Shown one piece after another: positions 50,599 through 59,254 of a stretch of 64,000 nucleotides of DNA. The notes under the pieces were generated by a model that did no database searches, was not told the origin of the DNA, and worked only from the letters and a program-made list of their open reading frames with translations. A program made the position numbers and the translations under genes. Numbering within the stretch: position 1 is the stretch's first letter; every line of letters starts with the position of its first letter. The stretch comes from Kroppenstedtia sanguinis (GTDB taxonomy: Bacteria > Bacillota > Bacilli > Thermoactinomycetales > DSM-45169): assembly GCF_050433445.1 (NCBI RefSeq), contig NZ_JBNPXF010000013.1, positions 23,546 through 87,545 on the forward strand, in the 5' to 3' direction.

Positions 50599-51663
50599 TC
50601 ACAATGCTTTTAGAATGGCTTCCGCCTCGGTCACCACCTGGTGGACCAACTTCCCGGCTCCCTGCTTACGGGAGAGACGCAGTCCCTGACCGGCCCAGAG
50701 GCTCATCCGTTCCGGATCCTTTTGGCGGGCGGCGGCTTGGCGAATTTCTCTCGTCAGAGCGTTTTGCACTGGGTACGGGGGGATCTTCGCTTCCCCTCCC
50801 GCCAGCTCGTCGATCAAGCGGTTACGAATTCCCCGGGCGGGTTTCCCTGAAAAGGCCCGCGTCACCACGGTGCCATCCTCACTCCCTTCCAAGATTTGCG
50901 CCTGATGCACTTCATGCGCCCCGCTTTCCGAACAAGTGAGAAAAGCCGTCCCCATCTGCACGCCTGCAGCTCCCAAGGCCAAAGACGCCGCCAATCCGCG
51001 ACCATCCATGATTCCACCAGCGGCAATCACTGGCAACCCGATCCGATCGACCAACTGAGGAACCAGCGCCAGGGTACCAACCATGCCCTGTTCATAGGTC
51101 CCGGCAAAAGTACCCCGGTGTCCGCCAGCCTCCGCTCCTTGGGCTGTCACCAAATCCACCCCTGCCGCTTCCAGGAGTTCCCCCTCCCGTACTGTGGTGG
51201 CTGTTCCGATCAAGATCGTGCCCTCCGCCTTCAGCCGATGGAGCCACTTTTGTTCCGGAATGGCAAAGGTAAAGCTGAAGACCGGGATCTTCTCCTCGAT
51301 CAGGATCTCTATCTGCTCTGCGAAGGAGGGAGCATACCGAGTGGGCACCTGCGGTTCCAGCCCCATCTCCCGATAGATTGGTGCCAATAGTTCTCTCCCC
51401 TGTTTCAACTCCTCAGCAGAGGGAGAAGGCTCCTGAGTGACCAGCAGGTTGACAGCAAAGGGGTGATCGGTGCGGCTTCGGATTTCCCGGACCGCTTTTC
51501 GAATCTCCTCCGGTGACAAATAGCCTGCACCCAGCGTACCTAATCCCCCCGCATTAGAGACCGCCGCTACTAACTCCGGCATGGCAGCCCCACCTGCCAT
51601 CCCTGCCTGAATCACAGGATAACGGATCCCTAACATCTGGGTTAATTGGTTTTCTTTCCACAT
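50599..51663 (-). CDS. Nitronate monooxygenase (2-nitropropane dioxygenase family)
   Basis: 354 residues, FMN-dependent TIM barrel. YPVIQAGMAGGAAMPELVAAVSNAGGLGTLGAGY is the FMN-binding N-terminus. LVTAQGAEAGGHRGTF contains the catalytic His, and VIAAGGIMDGRGLAASLALGAAGVQMGTAF binds the phosphate. It oxidises alkyl nitronates. The same fold includes FabK-type enoyl reductases, but no fab gene is adjacent. A long inverted repeat in the leader (51714-51762) has no T run. Confidence 0.9.
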   Translation of the reverse strand: MWKENQLTQMLGIRYPVIQAGMAGGAAMPELVAAVSNAGGLGTLGAGYLSPEEIRKAVREIRSRTDHPFAVNLLVTQEPSPSAEELKQGRELLAPIYREMGLEPQVPTRYAPSFAEQIEILIEEKIPVFSFTFAIPEQKWLHRLKAEGTILIGTATTVREGELLEAAGVDLVTAQGAEAGGHRGTFAGTYEQGMVGTLALVPQLVDRIGLPVIAAGGIMDGRGLAASLALGAAGVQMGTAFLTCSESGAHEVHQAQILEGSEDGTVVTRAFSGKPARGIRNRLIDELAGGEAKIPPYPVQNALTREIRQAAARQKDPERMSLWAGQGLRLSRKQGAGKLVHQVVTEAEAILKAL

Positions 51664-51873
51664 GCGTAGCTCCCCCTTTGGCTTCCTCTTTTTCTAATTC
51701 TGCCGGATAAGCCAAGGGCTAAACCCGCTTCTTTACGGAAACGGGTCGAAGCCCTTCCTTAGCAAAGGCAGTTTCACTTCACACACTCGTATTTTATCAC
51801 GGTTCAATCCCATATGATCAAAGTCACCCGATGCAACACCCATTTTCCGTAAATACACAGCCTCCAAACAACA

Positions 51874-51908
51874 AACCCCCCCGCTTTCTCTGTCGAAGCG
51901 GGGGGGGA
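51874..51908 (-). terminator. Terminator of the ABC-F gene
   Basis: Arms with seven C then GCTT (51876-51886) and AAGC then eight G (51896-51907) pair perfectly; TTTG follows on the minus strand. Confidence 0.8.
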
Positions 51909-51916
51909 TTTCCTTC

Positions 51917-53731
51917 TCAGCGCAGAGCATCCAAGGCCTCTTTTACCTGCCGGATCTGCTGATGCAGACTCTCCCGATCCACCTCAGTCTCGGGCTCCTC
52001 TGCGGCCATCAGGCGGCTCAGTTCCAGTTCCAAAGTGCGGATTTTGTGATCCGTCTCCAGGTCCGTCGGGCGTTCTGCTCGTTCCCGGAGGTGCTCTCGA
52101 TAGGCCTGGGACCCCCCTGGCCAAACCTTCATGGTTCCTTCTTTTAATACCGCCACCCGGTTGGAAACTCGGTCCAAAGAATACCGATCATGGGAGACCA
52201 GCACCAGGGTGCCGGGATAGTGGTTGAGAGCTTCCTCGATCCGCTCCCGGGTGGGGATATCCAGGTGGTTGGTCGGTTCATCCAGTACCAAGAGATTCGC
52301 CTCGGAGAAATAGAGATGGACAAAAGCCACCCGACACCGCTCCCCCATACTGAGATCACCGATTCGTTTGTGCACATCCTCCCGCCGGAATAAGAAGGAT
52401 GCCAACACCTTCCGCGCCTCCCCCGCCGTCATGCCGGGAAGGGAGAGCATGCTGTCCAATACAGTCTTCTCTAGCTCCAGATCCTCCAATTCCTGGGCGA
52501 AATAACCGATCCGTAGTGCCGGATGCCGATGCACCAGCCCCTCTGTAGGCGTTAGCTCACCAGTGATCAGTTTCAACAGGGTGCTCTTCCCACAGCCATT
52601 GGGACCCATCACCGCCAGTCGCTCCCCTCTAGAAAGGGTCAGATTCACCTTTTGTAGCACCTGATGCTCCCCATAGGAAAAACTGACCTCCTCCAACCGC
52701 ACTAACCGGTGAGCCGCCAAAGCCTCACCGCCGAGGTTTGCCTGGATTCGAGGATCCTTCCGGGGCCGCTCCACCTGCTGTTCCTCCAGACGCTTCAAGG
52801 CCTGCTCCTTGGCCTTCAGCCGGGTCTGGTTCTTATTCGCTTTTTTCTTGTAAAAGGGGTTGCGCTCCCCAGCGGCGGCATGAGCCTGCTGGAACCAATC
52901 GCTGTAGCGGCGGATCGCCTCCTCCAGCCGTTTCTTTTCCTGCTGTTGCTTGCGGTAAAGGGCCTCCTGCTCCCTTTGTTCCCGCTCCCGTTCCCGGATG
53001 AAGTCCGAGTAGCCTCCTTTGACAGATCGGGTTCCTCCTGCGGTCAGTTCCACGGTGGTGTCAGCCACCTGATCGATCCAAGCCCGATCGTGAGAGACGA
53101 TGAGACAGGCTCCTCGAAATCCGGCCAACCACTCAGTAAACCAAGCCTGGGTTTCCTCATCCAGATGGTTGGTCGGTTCATCCAGCAGGAGGAAAGAGGG
53201 GTTCTCCGTCATCGCCCGTGCCAGCCGAGCCCGGGTCTTCTGTCCTCCGCTCAGCTGTTCGTAGGGAAGCTGTTGCCGCTCCAGGGGAAAGCCCAGTCGA
53301 TGTAACACCCCTTCCGCCATCGTCTCCCACTCATACCCACCCAGAGATTGGTACTCCCCCTGCACATCGCTGTAACGCTGAAAAAGAACGTCGTCTCCTG
53401 AAGCCATCTCCTCCTCCAGGCGAGTCAACTCCTGCCGCAGCGCAAATCGTTTGGAGTCGGCGGAGAGAATCCAATCCTGCAGACTCATCCTCTCCGGGAC
53501 CGACGGCTGTTGCTCCACCCATCCCCACTGGGAAACCGGCACATGGCGATGAATTTTCCCCGCATCGGGAGTGATTCTACCGATCAGACAATCCAACAAA
53601 GTCGTTTTACCGACGCCGTTGGCACCGATCAGAGCCACCCGCTCTCCTTCCCGGATCGCGAGATCCACCTTTTCAAAGATTCTCTTCCCATCCCACTCTT
53701 TCATCAAGCCTTCCGCCTTCAACACCCACAT
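51917..53731 (-). CDS. ABC-F subfamily ATPase
   Basis: 604 residues with two soluble ABC cassettes and no membrane segment. Cassette 1: LIGANGVGKTTLLDCLIG, LSGGQKTRARLARAM, FLLLDEPTNHLDEE. Cassette 2: VMGPNGCGKSTLLKLITG, LSMGERCRVAFVHLYF, LLVLDEPTNHLD. A charged linker helix pair (about 240-310) acts as the P-site tRNA interaction motif in this family, and a coiled coil ends the protein. Members protect ribosomes from antibiotics or act as translation factors. ATG 53731 is preferred over the long upstream frame. The ~320-nt leader suggests attenuation control. Confidence 0.92.
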   Translation of the reverse strand: MWVLKAEGLMKEWDGKRIFEKVDLAIREGERVALIGANGVGKTTLLDCLIGRITPDAGKIHRHVPVSQWGWVEQQPSVPERMSLQDWILSADSKRFALRQELTRLEEEMASGDDVLFQRYSDVQGEYQSLGGYEWETMAEGVLHRLGFPLERQQLPYEQLSGGQKTRARLARAMTENPSFLLLDEPTNHLDEETQAWFTEWLAGFRGACLIVSHDRAWIDQVADTTVELTAGGTRSVKGGYSDFIREREREQREQEALYRKQQQEKKRLEEAIRRYSDWFQQAHAAAGERNPFYKKKANKNQTRLKAKEQALKRLEEQQVERPRKDPRIQANLGGEALAAHRLVRLEEVSFSYGEHQVLQKVNLTLSRGERLAVMGPNGCGKSTLLKLITGELTPTEGLVHRHPALRIGYFAQELEDLELEKTVLDSMLSLPGMTAGEARKVLASFLFRREDVHKRIGDLSMGERCRVAFVHLYFSEANLLVLDEPTNHLDIPTRERIEEALNHYPGTLVLVSHDRYSLDRVSNRVAVLKEGTMKVWPGGSQAYREHLRERAERPTDLETDHKIRTLELELSRLMAAEEPETEVDRESLHQQIRQVKEALDALR

Positions 53732-54109
53732 AAAAACCCCCCGCTTTCCGTATAGGCTATGACCATGAACAGCACAGGCGCCGTCCCGGTTCCGCCTCGG
53801 ATAGCAGAGGGTCTTGATTCCATCCAACGATTTAAAACAGGAACCAAAGAAACCTCAGCGGTTTTCCATAGGAAAAACCGCTGGGCTCTAGATCCGACCA
53901 CTGATGTGAACCGGAGTCTCCCAAAAAGGGCAGACTTGTCCCGACCGCTCTGCTCCAGAGCAGAAAATGGCGCCGTATCCGATTGGTTACGGTCTTAACG
54001 GTCGAAACGCATCGCGGTTTTTTGGATACCTCCGGTTCTTGGAATACTTCCAGTATACATCCTTTCAAGGCATTTGCAAGCCGCTCTCCCTCAGAGAATT
54101 ACGCCAGCA
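53732..54109 (-). promoter_or_regulatory. Long leader and promoter of the ABC-F gene
   Basis: On the minus strand TTGCAA (54079-54074), 16 bp, and TATACT (54057-54052) resemble a sigma-A promoter. The ~320-nt leader that follows contains a 12-bp stem around 53856-53883 (CAGCGGTTTTCC with GGAAAAACCGCTG). It also has a second GC-rich hairpin (GGCGGAACC...GGCGCC region, ~53785-53810) and a 60-codon open frame overlapping the gene start. Leaders of antibiotic-inducible ABC-F genes often work by attenuation; that role here is inference. Confidence 0.45.
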
Positions 54110-54825
54110 TCATTCCTGGACCCACCCGTACAATTCCTCCATCGTCCATTGTTGAAAAGAACAACGCATCTCCTGTGAATCTATAGAGGAGGGAGTCCTC
54201 AAGACTACGGAACAAAGTGCATCCGACTCAGGCAGAGACATCCGGGTAATAAAATACTGGTACCGGTGATCTGTGGTTTCCCCCCAATTTCGGGGCACTG
54301 TAAAGGTCTTAGGCGGTAGTGAAAAACCGAGGCCCTCCGCTTTCATCACCGCTTCCTTTCGTGTCCAAAGGAGAAAGAAGGCCTGCTCTTTCCTCGCCAA
54401 AGTGGGCTGAGATTGCACCCAGGCCATCTCTGAGGGCTGAAACACCTGATCCATCACTTCAAAAGGGGCTTTTCGGATCCGTTCCATATCGATCCCGACT
54501 CCATCTCGAGAGGACAAGACACAGGCGATCAGACGATCGTATGGGTGAGATTAAAAAAGAGTGCTGGCGTTTGGTCTGTTTTTAAAAACAGCTTGCCGTA
54601 ATCATTCCGAACCAGGCGAATCTCTTCAGGTGGAAGTTGCAGCCGAACACCCAGCAGTTTTTTCAATAAGACTCTTCCTGTGAGAAACTCGATTTTTTTA
54701 AAATCGAGGCGGTACCGGTCATAGGTTTGTTGTTCCTCCGGATCAAGAAATGAGCGAAATCTGCTGAGAAGATCCGAAGAGACCCCCCCAGGAATGCTCA
54801 CCCAATACGTTTCCAGATGGCTCAT
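54110..54825 (-). pseudogene. Sfp-type 4'-phosphopantetheinyl transferase, split by a one-base frameshift
   Basis: The 5' part (54529-54825) gives VSSDLLSRFRSFLDPEEQQTYDRYR, FLTGRVLLKKLLG and ALFFNLTHT. The 3' part (54110-54517) gives GVGIDMERI, the Mg-binding Asp and Glu, and FFLLWTRKEAVMKAEGLGF, the W-T-x-K-E-A motif. The frames join at about 54537 if one G is added, giving NLTHTDRLIACVLSSRDGVGID, a normal Sfp sequence of about 238 residues. Sfp enzymes activate carrier proteins of NRPS/PKS or fatty-acid synthesis. It may be genuinely broken or a sequencing error. Confidence 0.8.
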
Positions 54826-55260
54826 CGACGTTACCTCCCCCCTTCAGATCAATTGAATCTTAATTTTCAGTCCAGCAGAGGGCCAGCGGATGAAACCCCT
54901 TGCTCCTGGCAAAGAGTGCCTAGAAGTGTTGTGAACCGTTCAGGGAGGGTTCTGCTGTGTTTCGCATGTCGGCGCGCACCCAAGTCATTCCGGAGCCCTG
55001 TGCGCATACCCATATAGGGAGAACTCTCCATTCATTGCAGGGGATCGAAAAGAGTGATATATTTTCTTCTGTATTTGGGTTTAAAGTTGGACCACTTCCC
55101 AATCCATTATACACAAGGGATTTTTATTTTCTAAACCCGGTTCCGAACTGGATCCCTACATAGATCTTGCGCTGACTCGCAAACGAAAATCAAACAGGGA
55201 TGGATCCGTCACCATCTCTTTACCAGAACTCCCCCTAATCATTCCCGGAGGTATCTTAGA
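54826..55260. other. Gene-free stretch upstream of the dioxygenase
   Basis: I see no supported gene, repeat or hairpin here. It must contain the promoters of both the divergent transferase and dioxygenase genes; TATACA near 55110 is a weak -10 candidate for the dioxygenase. Confidence 0.4.
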
Positions 55261-56043
55261 ATGAAAACCGTAAAATCTCAAACTGAAACCTTTCAAAAGA
55301 CAGGTTACATTCGTTTTGACTTTTCATCTGACCTGGGTCACCCCGAGTCACAAAAACAATTGAAGCAATTGGCGCAGGAGTTTGCGGAGTTGCCCTTGGA
55401 TCCGTATAACCCCAACTCGCACCGTTACAGACGTTACTCCCGAGGGATCATCCTTCCGTGGAACAACGAATTCCACTGGTTGCCTAATTACCAAACACCA
55501 GATGGACAGCAACGGTGCGAGTACTTCCAGGGAGCTTATAACTCCGAGTACGCAGAGGAATACCGAGCCTTTTCACCTCTCTCGGAAGCAACCAAACAGA
55601 TCCCCTTACTTTCTCGGATCATCCAGTACGACTATGAACAAACCTTTTGGGATCAGCGCACGTTGACGATGCCGATCCATGTGGGAGTTCATTTTGTCAA
55701 AATGCTCGTCCGTGACGCCCAGGCTGAATCTGTGGCTTCCCCTGATCATGTCCATCAGGACGGGGAACCCTTTACTTTCTGTCACTTGGTGGAACGGACC
55801 AACGTCCTGGGAGGGACCAACTTGATCGCCACCCCTGAGTGTGCAGGGAAAAAGCGAGAGGAAGTCCAACCGCACCAAATTCACGAGGAGTTCGAACTGA
55901 ACCACCCACTGGAAAGCTATGGGGTTTGCGACCGGATGGTCAGCCATTATGTCAGTGGAGTCCGGTTAGGTGCAGAAGACAAAGTCGCCCTTCGTTCGGC
56001 TATCTTGATCGATTATGTCCCCACGGTGATCTCAATTCCGTGA
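55261..56043 (+). CDS. 2-Oxoglutarate/Fe(II) dioxygenase, PF10014 (amino-acid hydroxylase-like)
   Basis: 260 residues. YRRYSRGIILPWNNEFHWLP is the substrate-domain opening. PDHVHQDGEPFTFCHLVERTNVLGGTNLIA carries the H-x-D iron ligands, and DRMVSHYVSGVRL with the distal His precedes ILIDYVPTVI. This is the 2OG-Fe_Oxy_2 family that includes L-isoleucine-4-hydroxylase (IDO) and BsmA. It probably hydroxylates a free amino acid. ATG 55261 follows CCCGGAGG. It is a single gene with an unusually long terminator stem. Confidence 0.87.
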   Translation: MKTVKSQTETFQKTGYIRFDFSSDLGHPESQKQLKQLAQEFAELPLDPYNPNSHRYRRYSRGIILPWNNEFHWLPNYQTPDGQQRCEYFQGAYNSEYAEEYRAFSPLSEATKQIPLLSRIIQYDYEQTFWDQRTLTMPIHVGVHFVKMLVRDAQAESVASPDHVHQDGEPFTFCHLVERTNVLGGTNLIATPECAGKKREEVQPHQIHEEFELNHPLESYGVCDRMVSHYVSGVRLGAEDKVALRSAILIDYVPTVISIP

Positions 56044-56081
56044 CCCTACCCAAGGATACAGGGAGATCCCTCTATCAAAGG

Positions 56082-56128
56082 AAAACCCGGCGGATGCATT
56101 CTGTGTGAATGCATCCGCCGGGTTTTTT
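56082..56128 (+). terminator. 20-bp perfect-stem terminator between dioxygenase and MFS gene
   Basis: Arms 56082-56101 and 56107-56126 are exact reverse complements (AAAACCCGGCGG.../...CCGCCGGGTTTT) with a TGTGT loop, followed by T. It serves both convergent genes. Confidence 0.95.
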
Positions 56129-56140
56129 ATGAACCCTTTT

Positions 56141-57316
56141 TCATGCCACCTCTCCCTGCTGGGAAACCTCGGTCTGTCCTCTATTCCCAAACAGGGCGGT
56201 GACCAGGGAGGAGAGGAGCAGGGTGAAAGCGATGAGCCAGAAGAGGCTACCTCCACCGGCAAATTGGATCAGCCAGCCCCCGGCATAAGGACCCATCATA
56301 CAACCCAGGGCAAAGTGGACATTGGCCACCGCATTGCCATCAGGAAGATTCTCCTTGGGCAAAAGATCCGCCAGGAACGTCAAGCCAAGAGAATAGAGGG
56401 AACCGAGCAGACCCCCGGCGACAGCGAACAAGCCTAGCAACAACCACTGTTCTCCCATCGCAAAGGGGATCGCCGCTATCCCCAGCCCACCGAAAAAGTA
56501 GATCCAGGTGAGGACCCGCTTACGACCCCAGCGGTCGCTCCAGACTCCCAAGGGCACCTGTAAAACCAGGGATCCGTAAACGAAGGCGGTGATCAATAGA
56601 GAGACCCAGGCTGGAGACAGACCTTCCCGCAACCCATAGACCGGAAAGCTGCCAGAGAGGGAGGCTTCCAGGAAACCATACAGAAAACCTGGGATCAAGG
56701 CGACAAAGCCCCAGCGATAGACCCGGCGTAGCCTGCCCGTACCTGTAGTAGCTGCAATCTGTGGCCGCACATCCTGCAACTGGGACGCCAGCATCCAGAG
56801 CAAGGTGAGCAGAATCCCCGCCGTCACAAAGGGAACCCACACGCCTAAGGGTAACAGGTTGAGTCCCAAGGGACCAGCACCAAAACCTAGCCCGTGCACA
56901 AGACCAAAATAGGCAAGGCGACGCCCCCGCAGATGTCGGGGGCTCTCAGAGGTGATCCATAGTTGGCTGGCATAACCCAGGATCCCATCCCCGATACCGA
57001 TCAGAAAGCGGAGGAACATCCAACTGAAATAGCCTGTAAAGAGAGGAAACAGGAAGATACACAGGGCAACCGCCGCCATCCCGGTCCGGATCATCCGACG
57101 ATATCCCCACTGACGAACCAACGGACCACAAAGGGGAGAAACCACTAATATCCCGATATATAAGGCGGCGGCATTCAGACCATTCAAACCCGCACTCACC
57201 CCGCGCCCTTCCAGTAGGGTGGCTAGCAAGGGCAACAACAACCCCTGTGAGAATCCTGAAACAAAAATAACCGCCAACAATAATCGAAATCCCTTTGCAT
57301 GCGTGTGTTCACTCAT
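56141..57316 (-). CDS. MFS transporter
   Basis: About 391 residues with twelve hydrophobic segments. The loop 2-3 motif is LCGPLVRQWGYRRMIRTGMA and the loop 8-9 motif LGVWSDRWGRKRVLTW. RFLIGIGDGILGYASQLW corresponds to motif B/C of drug exporters. An internal repeat of two six-helix halves is clear. The substrate is unknown; a multidrug or sugar-efflux role is likely for this type. The start is ATG 57316 or 57334; no strong ribosome site decides. Confidence 0.88.
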   Translation of the reverse strand: MSEHTHAKGFRLLLAVIFVSGFSQGLLLPLLATLLEGRGVSAGLNGLNAAALYIGILVVSPLCGPLVRQWGYRRMIRTGMAAVALCIFLFPLFTGYFSWMFLRFLIGIGDGILGYASQLWITSESPRHLRGRRLAYFGLVHGLGFGAGPLGLNLLPLGVWVPFVTAGILLTLLWMLASQLQDVRPQIAATTGTGRLRRVYRWGFVALIPGFLYGFLEASLSGSFPVYGLREGLSPAWVSLLITAFVYGSLVLQVPLGVWSDRWGRKRVLTWIYFFGGLGIAAIPFAMGEQWLLLGLFAVAGGLLGSLYSLGLTFLADLLPKENLPDGNAVANVHFALGCMMGPYAGGWLIQFAGGGSLFWLIAFTLLLSSLVTALFGNRGQTEVSQQGEVA

Positions 57317-57436
57317 CCTACCGTCCCCTGTCATCCCATGGTGATAAAAAACGAATTTCCGATTCAAAAAGGAAGATTCCCGCCCCATCCCGAAAGAGTA
57401 AATGATACGTAACGATGGACCCCAAGGAGGATCGGG

Positions 57437-57682
57437 ATGAAAAATGATTCCAGCCGCAAAAAAATATCCTCGGCAAACAAATGGTTAAGCGGAATCATCG
57501 GACTGGAGGCCGCCCTGATTTTGGAATTCCTCTGGATCTTATATGAAGATCACATCCGCCTCCCCTTCCCCCTCCCCCCTTGGACCCGGGAGGGGATCTG
57601 CCTTGCTATCGGCATCTTGGTCATGCTTCTGCTCTTGTGGATCTTGAAACGCTCCCGCAGGCGAGAAGGATCTCATCCGTAA
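57437..57682 (+). CDS. Small two-helix membrane protein, 81 aa
   Basis: ATG 57437 follows a perfect AAGGAGG. Two hydrophobic helices (WLSGIIGLEAALILEFLWILY and GICLAIGILVMLLLLWIL) are separated by a proline-rich loop (RLPFPLPPW), with a basic C-terminus. I do not recognise the family. It has its own terminator and is therefore a monocistronic gene. Confidence 0.75.
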   Translation: MKNDSSRKKISSANKWLSGIIGLEAALILEFLWILYEDHIRLPFPLPPWTREGICLAIGILVMLLLLWILKRSRRREGSHP

Positions 57683-57695
57683 AACTACACACAAG

Positions 57696-57733
57696 AGAGC
57701 AACCCAGATGGTTTTTCCCATCCGGGTTGCTCT
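57696..57733. terminator. Terminator between the 81-aa membrane protein and NCS2 permease
   Basis: AGAGCAACCC (57696-57705) and GGGTTGCTCT (57724-57733), with an inner ATGG/CCAT pair. T runs are weak. Confidence 0.75.
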
Positions 57734-57759
57734 GTATTCGTGATTTTGTCTCTTACCGA

Positions 57760-59070
57760 TCAGGCTTCAGGCAAGAATGTTAATTGCAGTATAAACAAAA
57801 CCATGAACAGATACAAGAGGGGGTGAACCTCTTTTCCTTTTCCTCGCACCAGTTTCAACAGAGGATAGGTGATAAAACCAAAAGCGATCCCAGTGGCGAT
57901 ACTGAAGGTGAGGGGCATGCTCAACATGACGATGAAAGCGGGAAAGGCCTCCTCAAATTCATCCCACTGAACTTTGGACAGACCACTCATCATCAAACAG
58001 CCAACAATGATCAACACCGGGGCCGTAATCGCGGACAATCCCGCAATCTTGGCCACTAAGGGCTCAAAGAAGAGCGTTCCCAGGAACAGCAGACTGACCA
58101 CCACTGCCGTAAATCCGGTCCGTCCCCCGACGGCCACTCCGGTAGTGGATTCTACATAGGCACTGGTGGGACTGGTACCCATCACCGCCCCGGTAGTCAC
58201 GCCAACTGCATCCGCCATTAGGGCTGCCCTCATCCGGGGGAATTTTCCTTCCTTGACCAATCCAGCCTGCTCTGCCACTCCAATCATTGTACCGGTGGTA
58301 TCAAACAACGTCACCAAGAGAAAAGCGAAAATCACGGCATAGAGCCCCTGTTCAAACACCTGAGGCAGAGCAGTGACGGCAGCACCGAAGGTGGGAGCCA
58401 CGCTGGGGGGCCAAGTCACCCAATTTTCCGGGAACTGAAACAAGCCCACGATCCAAGCCCCTACTGCGGTCAATAGCATCCCGAGAAAGAGGGCTCCGGG
58501 GACACGCAGGGTCATCAACACCAGAGTGGCAAACAGACCAAACAGACTGAGCAGGGTCTCCGGGGAATGGAAATCCCCCAACCCGACCAAGTTCACCTCA
58601 TCATTGATGATGATACCCGCCGATTTCAACCCGACGAAAGCGATAAAAAGTCCGATCCCCGCCGTGATCCCAAATTTGAGACTGGGCGGAATCGCTTGGA
58701 TCAACGCTTCCCGAAAACGCGTGACAGACAGGATCAAAAACAGAATCCCGGCCACCAACACCGCTCCCATCGCCACCTCCCAGCCGATCTGGCCGTTGCC
58801 CACTACACTGTAGGCAAAATAAGCGTTGAGTCCCATCCCTGGAGCGATGGCGATCGGATAGTTGGCGAAGAGGCCCATGATCAGGGTGCTCAGCGCAGAT
58901 GCCACCACGGTCGCCACAAAGACCGCACCAAAATCCATCCCGGATTTTTCGAGAACCGCCGGATTTACCACCACAATATAAACCATCGTCAGAAAGGTGG
59001 TTAACCCCGCCAACACTTCCCGTGGAATATTCGTTCCTTTTTCCCGAAAACCAAACAAACGGTCCATCAT
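57760..59070 (-). CDS. NCS2-family purine (guanine/hypoxanthine/adenine) permease
   Basis: About 436 residues, AzgA-like branch of NCS2. REVLAGLTTFLTMVYIVVVNPAVL is at the N-terminus. APGMGLNAYFAYSVVG, SLKFGITAGIGLFIAFVGLKSAG, FAFLLVTLFDTTGTMIGVAEQAGL and GTSPTSAYVESTTGVAVGGRTG are the substrate-binding segments, close to PbuG/PbuO. It imports purine bases with protons. Start ATG 59070 or 59067. Two PurBox-like sequences lie 18-61 bp upstream. Confidence 0.93.
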   Translation of the reverse strand: MMDRLFGFREKGTNIPREVLAGLTTFLTMVYIVVVNPAVLEKSGMDFGAVFVATVVASALSTLIMGLFANYPIAIAPGMGLNAYFAYSVVGNGQIGWEVAMGAVLVAGILFLILSVTRFREALIQAIPPSLKFGITAGIGLFIAFVGLKSAGIIINDEVNLVGLGDFHSPETLLSLFGLFATLVLMTLRVPGALFLGMLLTAVGAWIVGLFQFPENWVTWPPSVAPTFGAAVTALPQVFEQGLYAVIFAFLLVTLFDTTGTMIGVAEQAGLVKEGKFPRMRAALMADAVGVTTGAVMGTSPTSAYVESTTGVAVGGRTGFTAVVVSLLFLGTLFFEPLVAKIAGLSAITAPVLIIVGCLMMSGLSKVQWDEFEEAFPAFIVMLSMPLTFSIATGIAFGFITYPLLKLVRGKGKEVHPLLYLFMVLFILQLTFLPEA

Positions 59071-59087
59071 ACAGCTCCTAACCCCCA

Positions 59088-59131
59088 AAAAACGAACATT
59101 ATAACCACGTATACAATAATAATTCGTTAAT
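59088..59131 (-). promoter_or_regulatory. PurBox-like inverted pair upstream of the purine permease
   Basis: AAAAACGAACATT (59088-59100) fits the PurR box AWWWCCGAACWWT at 12 of 13 positions. ATAATTCGTTAAT (59119-59131) fits the inverted box at 11 of 13. They are separated by 18 bp, close to the 16-17 bp known for B. subtilis. No purine riboswitch fold was found in the leader. Confidence 0.55.
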
Positions 59132-59254
59132 AGGTAAGGTGCAAGCTCTTTTTTGCACTTCTGACTCTGTTTTTATACCCTTAGTTTAACCAGTCACCTC
59201 CACCAGGTATGTCTCAGGATTCAGACTCAACCGAAAAGGAGCTGTGTTCGATTT

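Noticed and set aside
51714..51762. Terminator or riboswitch in the nitronate monooxygenase leader
   Set aside because: AAGGGCT/AAACCCG and CGGGTCGA/AGCCCTT can pair, but no T run follows on either strand and no known motif is visible.
53732..54057. T-box riboswitch ahead of the ABC-F gene
   Set aside because: GGCGGAACCGGGACGG is only loosely like the AGGGTGGNACCGCG T-box sequence, no specifier stem is evident, and ABC-F genes are not typical T-box targets.
59071..59200. Purine riboswitch upstream of the NCS2 permease
   Set aside because: The three-way-junction core sequences (TATAA...CTACC...GGAACC-like loops) are absent.
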